Assembly: GCA_037893245.1 (NCBI GenBank) | Contig: JBAIAA010001105.1 | Location: 408,720-472,719, forward strand | DNA: 64,000 bases | Direction: 5' to 3' | Source: Crossaster papposus | Taxonomy: Eukaryota; Echinodermata; Asteroidea; Velatida; Solasteridae | In this document: piece after piece, positions 33,701 to 45,700 of the stretch | How positions within the stretch are numbered: position 1 is the first letter of the stretch | Layout: every line of letters starts with the position of its first letter | Position numbers and translations under genes: made by a program | Notes under the pieces: model-generated | The model's database searches: none | Told to the model about the DNA's origin: nothing | Seen by the model: the letters and a program-made list of their open reading frames with translations, nothing else

Positions 33701-36700
33701 CAAGATAATGTTACTGGGCATGTGGGTATAGGCTTCAGCCGAACACTAATTAGTGCCTAATTAGCCCGTTTAATAAATCCCCTTTTCAATGCAGCATTGT
33801 AATGCGTTTTTCGGCTGCGAGTATATCTGCCTCTTTAAAACAAAGTGTACATCACATGTTATTCAAACCTCATATTTGTATTTCATAATCTACGAGATCA
33901 TGTTTCTGGGCACACTTAATTTTGGTATAGGCTTCAGCCGAACAGTAATTAGTGCACTCGCACTCGGGCTTATTTGCAATGTTCTCGGTGAATCAGTTTC
34001 GTCAATCAACAATTTCAACAATTAATTTCACCACGCCAGATTTTATGAGAATGATAACTGTTACTTTATTTAATAACACAACAGCCCTTCAACTATAAAG
34101 TTCTGCATCATTAGATGGATCCTAGTAGTTTGTCAGCTTAGAACGTTAGGTAAAATACGGTTTCAGACCGTGTCCATAATTTCTTTTTTATTTCCACCTA
34201 ATATCGCCCCATAATTCTTTGCGATATATAGCACACTTGGGTCAAATGTAAGTTTCTAAGGTCGAGTGCAAATAAGCAGATATTATCAAAACTACATAAA
34301 ATGTAAACAAAGAACAACGGTTATATGTCAAAATTAGCATATAAAAGAATCTTGGAAACTCCGTTCTGCCACTCGTGCTTGAAAGAACACTTGCCAGATA
34401 GAAAGAGTGGGGCACGGAAAGATAGTCCTTGCAGGTGTGCTTTACAGAAATGTACAATTGCAATTCATGTGGCAAAAGTACAGCAATGATAAAAGCAGGT
34501 CTTGAATTTGTAAAACCACACTGTTGCCGTATTGTTTGAAATTTCTATAAAAGGTTTGACAAATAACTCGAAGTAGAATTACTTCCATTAAGCAGCTAAT
34601 TTAACTGTAATTTTTCATCAAAATTACAGGAAAGGTTTTACAATTACAGGAACAAGTGTGGCTAATATGCTGTATGATCTACAAGGGTTTGAAAAAGTAT
34701 TGTTATATTTACGGTTTATTTCGAAAAATTCTTTAAATAAATTGACAAAAAACTTTTTAGAAAATGCATCACCTTTTGCAGCATGTATTAAATATTTGTC
34801 GCCTTTTGGTGAATGCGGACTAAATCCGCGCGGAGAGAACCGGCCGAATACGCGGATACCTTGAGCCAGGTAAAAGCGCGCGAAAGTTGGACGTTAATTG
34901 GAAGTTGAAGTACGACGTTTTGAAAGTTGAACCACGACGTTTTGAAAGTTGAACCACGAGGTTGCCTGTCCGTTTTAGAACATCATAACATTCAAAACGT
35001 CGTGGTTCAAATTTCAAAACGTCGTATGTGCTGACATCGCGGCAGAAATGTGCACATAAATCTGCATATAAATCTGCTGTACGTGAGTGCGACATATATA
35101 GCTGCGCATAATTAAATGTGCAATGAAAATGTACATGTAGTGCCCATCCGTGCGACATCGCACAAATTTGCGTACTAAGAAATCTGCGCAGAACTTGAAA
35201 TCTAAAATAAAAATATGCGACTTTTCAAAAATCTGCCCAGAAAATATTCATTATCACATAAATCTGTGCAGAAATCTACAATAAAATCTTCCACATCTCA
35301 GATATATGCTTAGATATATACGATAACATGTTTGTCATCGTTCAAATTCGCGCAGAATGCGCGAAATCGCAGAATCTGCGATGTGTGATGTCCTTTCAGG
35401 GCCACCCTAGTGCCGGATTGGGAAAGCATCCGATTTGCGAATATGTTCGGTTTGCAAAAAGCATCCGAGTTTACAAAAAGCATTCAAACTAGAAAAGCAT
35501 CCGAATTAAAAAAGCATCCGAGTTTATAAAAAGCATCCGAGCTAGAAAAGCATTCGAATTAAAAAAGCATCCGAACTAGAAAAGCATCCCAATTAAAAAA
35601 ACATCCGAATTAAAAAAGCATCCGAGTTTACAAATAGCATCCGAATTACGAATTCATCCGAATTACGAATTCATCCGAATTAAAAAAGCATCCGAGTTTA
35701 CAAAAAGCATCCGAATTACGAATTCATCCGAATTAAAAAAGCATCCGAGTTTGCAAAAAGCATCCGAATTAGGAATACATCCGAATTAGGAAAGCATCCG
35801 AGTTGTAAAAACACGTCCGATCTTTTTGACACTGATTCTGCTCCATATCAAATGTGCCCGTAAATATGCGCACGCATCGTGTTTTACATCAATTTGGTTA
35901 AGAGGCGACATCAGAGGTCACATAATTCAAAGGTGGTTTGACCTGTGGCGTCACTCCTCAACCAAATTTTATGCAAAACACGATGTGTGCGCATATGGAC
36001 GGGCATATTTGAATACAGATGTAAACACGTAACGTCAGAGGGCACATCGTCTATTTGAATGCGGATACAACTCACCGAGACATGTGCAATTGTCGGCACT
36101 CATGAAGTAGCCCTGGTCACAGCTGCAGGTATAACTGCCCTGGAGATTCAGGCAGTTGTTCAACTGATTACAACAGGCAAAGTTGGACTCGCACTCGTTG
36201 ATGTCCTCACAGGACTGGCTGTCTCTCTGCAGCTCAAAACCCTCATGACACTCGCACCGATGCCTGGACAAAATAAAAGGCAGAGATAGATTGAGGGAAA
36301 TTCGTTTTAAAATGCACAAAATAATTAGCAGGGCGTTTGGGAGCAGCGAGTGGCCTAGGACGGGTCATTCCATGAAGTTGGAACACAAAGTGTGACATTG
36401 GGTCGTATGAATAAAAACTATCAAATGCTATGAAGTACAAGCAAAACGTAAAAGTATTTACTTCAAAGTAAAAGCAATTAAGGAAAAGCAAATGCTTCAA
36501 TTGGAATGAATTAATTTTTTTTTTTACTGTTTAGCATTTACTGGCTGAAATAGCAGTAAATGCATTTTACTTGCAATTGATTGCACAGCCGAATGGTTTA
36601 TAACAATAACAATGGGTTCTTCCATGAAGTTGGAACACAAAGTGTGACATTGGGTCATATGAATAAAAACTAGCAAATGCTACGAAGTACAAGCAAAGAG

Positions 36701-39700
36701 TAAAACTAATTACTTCAAAGTAAAAGCATTAAGGACAAGCAAATGCTTCAATTCGTATCAATAAAATAAAGTTTTACTGTTTAGCATTTACTGGCTGAAA
36801 TAGTAGTAAATGCTTTTTACTTGCAATTGATTGCACAGCCGAATGTGTAGTCTCTATTGTGTGTACGTACATGTAGTCGTGAACCACATAACGATCGAGG
36901 ATCCCCTATTGTGTTTTCCTTTATTCCTATGTTATACCCAAACCCAATTACCTTAGCGCTTGCCCCAACGATCGAGGACCGAATTCGGACAATCAAACCG
37001 TCGATCGAGGATCCTTTGTTCTCTTTTGTGTTTCGACCCTCGATCGTAATAGGATACAAGAGCACACACACGCAACAGTGCACTCAGCTTTACCCTACAT
37101 ACGTACTGTGGACATTCCTTTGTATTCGTGTAGTTAAACAACTTTGACTAAATACTCATTTTTCTCGCTTCCCAAAAACAAATTTACCCTCAAATTTGGA
37201 TTATGGGCCTCTCAGCTGTCCCTTCTATCTTTTCTATATATAACCCTAACCCGTTTTTCCTCTAGCGCTCTTTTTCAGAAACTGAAAAACGGATTGTGGA
37301 CCTGGGCAAGTGCACAAACCGTAACCTCTTCCCACATCGTGTGGACCTATATTGTTCGGAGGTCCACAGTGCGTATGCAAGACTAACTCACGAATGCTGA
37401 CAGGGGTGTATGAATTAAATCAGAACCTCAAGTTGCTGCTTCACAGTCATGATGCCCTTTTCTGTCTCAGAAATATTGCAAGAAATTATCAGCCATCTAC
37501 GTCTCATTTTCTTCTCCAAATTCAGTACAACTGCTTGTATTTTAATCCTAGACACTCCAACTTCCATGTTTATACCTTTTCCTGCCTAACCACATTATAC
37601 GAAAGCTCCTATTTTTTATATTAGTATTTGCTTCTCTTTTTTCAAGGTAGCCCCGAACCAACCTTGAAAAATTACGAGTAAATACTGCAAATCTGAAGCA
37701 TTTCCTTTTTTTTATTCATACCAAATGGAGCAAATACTACTACTATTCTAGCAAATGCTGGAAAGTAAAAAGTAAATACTTTTAGTCTTTAGCAAATACT
37801 TTCCAGTAAAACCTTTTTGCTTCATTTTTATTGCGATAAAAAATTTAGAGTAAATACTGCAAATCTGAAGCATTCAGTGATACAACTGCTATGGGAATAC
37901 ATGAGACTCCTTTTTGAATGAAACAGAAGCAAAACAGCTGCTACGAGAGTAACGATGGGGGAAAGAATGCTATAGTCTTGACCTACCCTCCTTTATCATT
38001 GATGCACACGTGAGCGCAACCCCCATTCTCATCATTGCATTCGTTGACGTCTGAGCACGATTGACCATCGGCCATCAGGAAGTAGCCTGGTCTGCAGTCG
38101 CAGATAAAGCTGCCAATGTTATTAACACATAGGTCATTGTGGTCGCACAACTCCTGTCCGCACTCATTGATATCTAAATAAAGAAAAAAAGACGGAACAA
38201 ATCTGTGTATTTCTTTTCGCCAAGTCCGAGTTCAGTATACACAATATGATTTGGCTGTAATTTTCGAAAATGGATCGGTTGAGGGAATTAATATTTTTAT
38301 AGTAAATATGTGACCTGCTTCAGGAGAAGGTGACATAAGTCGCGCTATGCATTTATGAGTAAGGGCCTGTTTAAAGTTTATAGGGTAATTGTTTTTGTCT
38401 AATAAATGACATCTTTAATATTCAAATTTTCAGATTTAATTAGCAAAAAGCTGCAATTCGATAGATAAAGTGAAACGAAACCTTTTAAGAGTGCATGGTT
38501 CCAATGTATTGTCTTAGTTTTGTTGTGTTTCGAAGCCTGTTTTCTCAGTTGTGTATTTTAAATTCCATGGAACCATTAATATGCAAAAACGTCATATCAC
38601 CGGAACGGAAGGGGCTATGGAGCTGTACTATGTACCAAATGAAAGCATATATCTTGGACTTTTTAATCATGTACATAACTCCATTTTTAGTTTTTGTGAC
38701 TTATGTCACCTTTTCTAGGAGCGGGTCACATATTGTGACATTGAACTTTTTAAAAGTTTTTTGTTTATAGTTTTGTGTTTAAAAAACAAGAAAACAATGC
38801 TGTTCTTTCAGTCTGGCTCCATGACTTCCTTCAGACGAAACATAACAATTTACATACGTCAGGGAAATATCGGGTTAGGAAACCAGACTAGTTGAATTGC
38901 ACCCATTCACGAATGTTTAACTGTTTTGTAAATAAAATGTGGACTAACTCAATTTTATAAACATTTAAAATAGTCACGTTTTTCCAACGATTGCCAGCCG
39001 CCAATCGTTCGAAATTGATACAAAATTGCACTTTTCTTGAAAACCACAGTACACTAGGTGCCATGATTTCACAGGATGCTTGAGACTTCTTTGTTCTTTG
39101 TTTAATTTTTTAAATAATCTTCTCAACCGTTTAGTTTTCCTTAAGTGTGACGTCTTTACATCCAGCCCATATAAATTAATTTCCGTTAAGAAATTTCCTG
39201 AATGGAAAAGTTTTAATTAAATTCAGTGTCAACAAACTTCAACATTCATTCCTAGAAAATGGCAAACAGCTGCAGGAAAAAAGACACATCCCCTTTTCAT
39301 CACATCCTCCGAGTAAAAAAATAAAATTGCCCCTTGGGGGAAAACTAGTAACTCAAACTGCCACTGACGTACAACGTACAATAGATCGGAAATGTACAAC
39401 GGAAACAAACTTGCGTCATTGTGAGGGGGTCAAAGAAAGTTTACTCTTTTCAAAAAAAGTTTATATAGTCTGTTGAAGTTAAAAGGTCAGGTAAGTTCAA
39501 ATGAATTCATCTCTTAATAATAATAATAACAGGCATTTATACTGCGCTTTTCCAAAACATGATCAAAGCGCATAACAAAAGAAAGGATAAACTAGACATG
39601 TGTTTGTGGACAAACACAGAGCTGTTTCGAGTGTCTAAAATTACCAATTACCAAAATTCTTGGCAATAACCACACCGATTTCCTCTTCTTAACACCTGAA

Positions 39701-42700
39701 GATTAAAATTGGAAACATGGATTTTCAGGGATGTGGATTTTGATTGTAAACAGGTTCGGCTGGATTGGGGGACTATGCCGCAGTTGCAGATCAAGGGGGT
39801 TAGGAGTAGGTGGTACTAGCCCCTCTGCATCCCCCCCCCCCCCCCCACCCCCTTTCAGAAATGTAGGTCTCGAGACCTGGTTTCAGTCTCAGACTCGAGA
39901 TCGTCTCAAGACCACGGTCACGGTTTCGTCCGAGCAGAAATTTTGTCTCGGGAGGGTCAGTCTTGATCTTGAAAGCACTGATCTCTGTTTTGGTTATAGT
40001 CTCGAAAGCCTTGGTCTCAGTCTTGGTCTCGGACATGAAGACTTATATTAACCAGTTCGGATGATGCATAAACACGCTACGAGCAAGGCCAGAAATGTCT
40101 GTCAGCAGCGAGCAAGGCCGGAAATGCGTGGGTGTGCTTCCCCGGTACTGGTGGCCTGAACCTGCTTCAGATCGAGTTTCGTTAAAAATAATCCCGCGCG
40201 TCTACTTGGTGATGTTTAAATAATCCCGGCGCGAACTGGTTAAAACACTCCCTCCCCCCCCCCCCCCCCAACTCCCCTTCCACCAAAATATATATATTTA
40301 TACCCACACAAAGCTAGATCTGTCCCTCCTACGTTCAGCATTTCACTGTTTAATAGCAATTCTTCCACATTAAACAAATCATACTTTTTCCAACAATAGA
40401 TACAAATAAAATAAAAGTGTTTTGAGGTGAACATCTTGTTTCATTTTGGCTTGCTATGGAAGTTGCAAATTCTTGTTCTAAACTTACCATCACAGTGTGT
40501 TTCGTTGATCATGAAAAAGCCTTCAAAGCATGCGCAATGAAATCTGAAAGAAGAAACAAAAAACAGTCGGGTATTAAATACATCCAATTCGTTGACAATA
40601 ACGTATTCAGTTTTTCATGCCATGATGATTTTTTAATGTTTTTATGATGCCACAAATGCCGCTGGGAGGGGCTAGGGGGGAGGTTGTTTTGGTGGATTTT
40701 TTTTTGGGGGGGGAGGGGGGTTTGGGAGGAGGGGTTTGGGAGGGGGGGGGAGTTTACCTCCTTGCCACTTGATACATCACTGCCTACCAGTGTCAACTGT
40801 CTAGTGTCAAACATTTGATGTACTTCACAAAGGTTTTCGGAATCGTTTGGTTAAAATCAATGCCTATCTAAAAACAGATGCATTATCATAAGATTTACAG
40901 GGGAAAAAGGGGGGGCTATTTTTATGAAATGTGCTACGCAATTTGTGATAATATTAAAATCGTATTGTAATCGTATTGAAATTGATTGATTGATTGATTA
41001 TTAGTGTTATGCAAATAGGGATTTTAGTTTTACTGACCCTCCATCAACGTTGATGCATTCTTGTTGGCAATGGTGTAACATTTCATTCTGGCATTCGTCA
41101 ACATCTAAAAACAAACAAAATGTCAATATTGTTGATTGCCCCAAACAGCAAATGTATAAAGAAACAGTAGGCTCAAACACAGTGCACTGAACATCAAATC
41201 TATTTTGCCTTACATTTTTTTCCAATATCTAGTTTGCCTTTAAGAGGGGATACACCATTTGCAGATATCAACAAAAAATACATTTGAATTATAAAGAAAT
41301 ATCTTACTTATTTGAAAGTAAATAATGATTGTAGGCATCCAGCTAAATTATTGCGCTAGATATTCTGTAATTATTCTGAAAAACTGAATTTTTTTTTAAA
41401 TCACTGTCGCCGGATGGCGATCGCGAAAAAAACTAGAACAATATTAGAACAACAGCCCAACGCTGTTTATACTTGCTTTTCTTAGCAACCATGATTGTAA
41501 AACTTTGGACAGGTCAGTTAACCGATATTTACTATAAAATACATCCCCCCAAAACAAACCAATCCTGATAATTCAAGCAATGACCAATAGTGTATACTAC
41601 CTTTAATATGTACGTATTTCAGAATACAATATGAAGAGTTCTAGCACACACAAAAAAGTCACACAAAAAAGTAGCAACATTTGTTGATGTTCGTATACTA
41701 GGCACTTGAGAGTGTTCACTTGATCTCGTAAAAATATTCCATTTTTCATGGAAGCAGCATTTACTGGATTTTGCTCTTGAACTCTTCATATGTTTAACCA
41801 AGCTTCTTGGTTATGGTGAGAAAAAGTGTTGCAAGAATTTGTTTTCCTTGTAAATGATTGCAGATTTACTGGTTTCTATATAAACAATTGTAAATGTACT
41901 TTAGGAAATACAGTTTCTTTGCACAATTCAAGTTAATTCCAATGCTTGCAAACAGCAAGGCACAGTGTATACATTCTCAGTATACATTCTATAATGTAAT
42001 ATTGTGAAAAAAAACCAATATTTCTGAAAATGTTTTTAATTTGTTTTATAATACACAAATAAACCAAAAGGGAAACTCACTAGGTAAATTTGCATAAAGA
42101 AATTGGCAAGGCGGGACTCAAACCTGCAAACCCGTGGTATTCCGGAGGTCGCAGGTTCAAGTCCCGCCTTGCCAATTTCTTTGTTCACTTTGAGAAATGA
42201 TGTATTTTTGTGTATTAATTCTCAGATTGATTGGAAATAAACAAGCATACAAAATGTAGATCTCTGCACCTTTACAGTAATTCCAATCATGTGCCATGTA
42301 TCCTGGGGGGCATATGCACGTGTAGTTGCCTTCTACATTCGAGCACACGGCATTATCTTCGGTGGCGCAGCGATGCGCGTTTGAGTCGGTGGCCGTGCAC
42401 TCGTTGACATCAGCGCAGTAATCAACGTCGGGTTCCTCCTGGAAGTAACCTCCAAAACACCTGCAAAGACGGACAAAAGGGTGATCAGGGGCCAATTTCA
42501 TAGAGCTACTAGGCACACAAATTTGCTTAGTTTAAACATTCTTCTTTGGCAAAGACAGGGTTACAAACCAAATAGTCAGGTGATGTATATTTTACATTGT
42601 TTTTTATTTGTATTAAGCTGAATTTTGCTTAGCATGAAAAAGCATGTGAAGTTTTGGCCGGTAACTTGTTTTTACTGAGCAAGACTTGTTTGTGCTGAGT

Positions 42701-45700
42701 AAATGTTTGTGCTCAATTAGCAGCTCCATAAAATTTGCCCCAGAATTACAAAAGTCTTGCCCAAGGGCACAGGCCCCATAGCCTCAATGCTGGACTCGAA
42801 CCCAACAACCTTTTTTACCCACAGACTGCGAATTCGTGGTCTGCTCATAGGCCCGACTCCTCATAGGCCCGACGCCTCATAGGCCCGACGCCTCATAGGC
42901 CCGACGCCTCATAGGCCCGACGCCTCATAGGCCCGACGCCTCATAGGCCCGACGCCTCATAGGCCCGACGCCTCATAGGCCCGACGCCTCATAGGCCCGA
43001 CGCCTCATAGGCCCGACGCCTCATAGGCCCGACGCCTCATAGGCCCGACGCCTCATAGGCCCGACGCCTCATAGGCCCGACGCCTCATAGGCCCGACGCC
43101 TCATAGGCCCGACGCCTCATAGGCCCGACGCCTCATAGGCCCGACGCCTCATAGGCCCGACGCCTCATAGGCCCGACGCCTCATAGGCCCGACGCCTCAT
43201 AGGCCCGACGCCTCATAGGCCCGTATGAGGTATGAGGTGTCGGACTTACGATACAGCCCCGCGAATTCAATGCTCCAGACCACGATACTCAAAAAATCAA
43301 ATTGCGCCCGCTTATAATTAAGTCCACCATTTCTCAAAAAGGCCAAGTGATGTATAGTTTGCAACATTTTCTCCACGATTTTTGTTCATCTTGGGAAATC
43401 TGATACCTGGAAGATATGCCTGAGCTTGCAAGTATACATCTTATAGTACAAGATCTAAGATAGACTAACCCACATTCCCAGGATCCCAGTGTGTTATAAC
43501 ACCGCTGGCTGCATCCTCCATTGTCACCAACGCACTCATCAATGTCTTCACAGCGTAGCATGTTTCCTAACAGATAGAAGCCCCTATCACAGGTGCATTC
43601 AAAGGATCCTGCAGAGGATGAATAAATAGCAGTGTGCTGTTTAACTTTTGATCAGCAGAGGGATTGTCGCTCTTCACACAGAGACCTGCCTTTCACTATT
43701 GTAAAGGTAGAATACACCATTGGTAATTGCTTGAATTATCATGAATTGGTGGATTTGGGGGGTTTTAACTGCCCTGTTCGAAGTTTTACAATCATGGATG
43801 TTGAGAAAAGCAAGAAAAACGACATTTGTTTTCGGCAGGTAGCTCTTATGTTGTTCTTGTTTGTTTTGCAATCCCCGCCCGCAATCGTGAGATTTTTTTA
43901 ATATAAAATTCAATTTTTCAGAACAATTACAGGATATCTTGCACAATAATTTCTGGATGCGTACAATCATTATTTACTTTCAAATAAGTAAGATATTTCT
44001 TAATAATTCGGTAGTAAAATTGTTCGATATCTGCAAATGGTGTATCTAATTACCTTTAAATCTGTTAACATCATTTACTTAGTTCTGTCCCAAGAGTATG
44101 GAGGTAATAATTTTATAAGCTTGTTTGGTTGTGACTTGCACCCACAACCTTCTGAATGGCCAACCTCAAGTACAATCTGAATAAGATAACCATTTTACAT
44201 TTTTTTCCTCTTCAAATTTCTCTTTAAAACAAGAGCACAATCAGATATTACACTATGAACATCAACAAAAGCCACATTGTGCACTAACAATGAAAACCCA
44301 ATGTTACTTGGCACTAAAATTCAATGTGATTTGTTCAGTGTTATTAGAGGCCAAAGGCAATGATCATTGGACAATAACTAATAAGGTCTAGGCCACGTAC
44401 TGGGCCACGTACTGGACCACTCCCCCCCCCCCCCCAACAAAAATACCTTCTGTGTTTGTACAAGCGTGATCACATGGCCCACTCCTGTCTGCCGCACACT
44501 CATCAATATCCACACACACCCCATTGGTCAGATCTGTTCCCTGGTACCCCGTGCGGCATCGGCACTCGCTGCTACCAGGCAGGTTGACACACACGTGCTG
44601 GCAGTCGCCATTGTGCATCAGGCACTCGTTGATATCAAGGCAACTGGTGCCGTTCTCGTTTTGGATGAAGCCCGGTCGACACTGGCACTCGAAGCTGTTA
44701 AGTGGAACGGAACGGGTGGATTTAGGGGATGGCTTATGATGCCTTATTCCTCTGACTAGTGCTATTAACCAGTTCGCGCCGGGATTATTTTAACATCACC
44801 GAGCCAACGCGCGAAAATATTTTTAACGAAACTCGATCCGAAGCAGGTTCAGGCCACCAGTACCGGGAAGCACACCAACGCATTTCCGGACTTGCTCGCT
44901 GCTGACAGACCCTAATTTCCGGCCTTGCTCGTGGCGTGTTTATGCGTCATCCGTTTTGAATCTAGGGAAAACTTTGCATTTACATTCGTTATCCGGCGCG
45001 AACTGGTTAAGCACTGTGAACAAGTAACAATGGATTTAGTGCCAAGTAACAATGGATTTTCATTGTTAGTGCACCAGGTTTTCTTTTGTTAGATGTTCAT
45101 CATAGTGTATTTTACCCTCACCTTCTCAATTTTGGGGGTAACATTTTAACCATCAATGCAAAGTCAAGCCGGCCGGACCTCAAAGTCTCGGTCAGTTACT
45201 CGGTCGAAGTCTGCAAAAAAAGTCAAACAAGACAGACAAAGCCACAGACCCAGCTCCGCAAGACATACCTGCCGTCAACATTGTTGCAGACATGGCAGTC
45301 CTCTGGTTGTGGGCTACACTCGTCGATGTCGACGCATCTCATGAGGCCCGGGCGCCCCGAGCTCTCCGAGTAGAATCCTGGGAAACACTTGCAGCGGAAA
45401 CCCCCAGGGAAATTGATACAGCTGTGCTCGCACTGGTTTCTGAGCTCCGTGGCGCATTCGTCAACGTCTGGTGGGAAGAATAACAGATTGATGGGTACTA
45501 CGTTTTTGTTTGCGGCGACTCATTTTGCGGCGACCCATCAAGAATTTGGGAAGGGTGGAAATGTGGGGCATTTTCACTTGTCTTTGTGGTTTGGGAAGTA
45601 CCTGTATAGGTGCATGACATCTCTTTGACATCCTTTGATGGAATAATTAAGTTTAGTGGTACAAGAGCAGAAATGTATTAAAGTTTGAGAATGATGGAAA

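Larger units (their letters stand above)
33064..36047. mobile_element. Second foldback element with ~16-bp subrepeat arms
   Basis: Left arm 33064 to about 33640: an outer unique end (GTGCCCTCTGTTTACATC ... GGAGCAGAATCAGTGTCAAA), a subrepeat array (33143-33432) of AATTCGGATGCTTTT-like units, then a unique inner part (ACGGTTTATTTCGAAAAATT-type, complement shown). The right arm mirrors all of this: inner part about 34540-34765, array about 35424-35812, outer end to 36047. Variant units (for example AATTGGGATGC, AATTCGAATGC) occur in the same order in both arms. Between the inner part and array of the right arm lies a ~660-bp insertion. A palindromic MITE sits in the right outer end. The centre (about 33640-34540) has a ~190-bp tandem duplication and no gene. 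Lies in intron 15. Confidence 0.8.
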
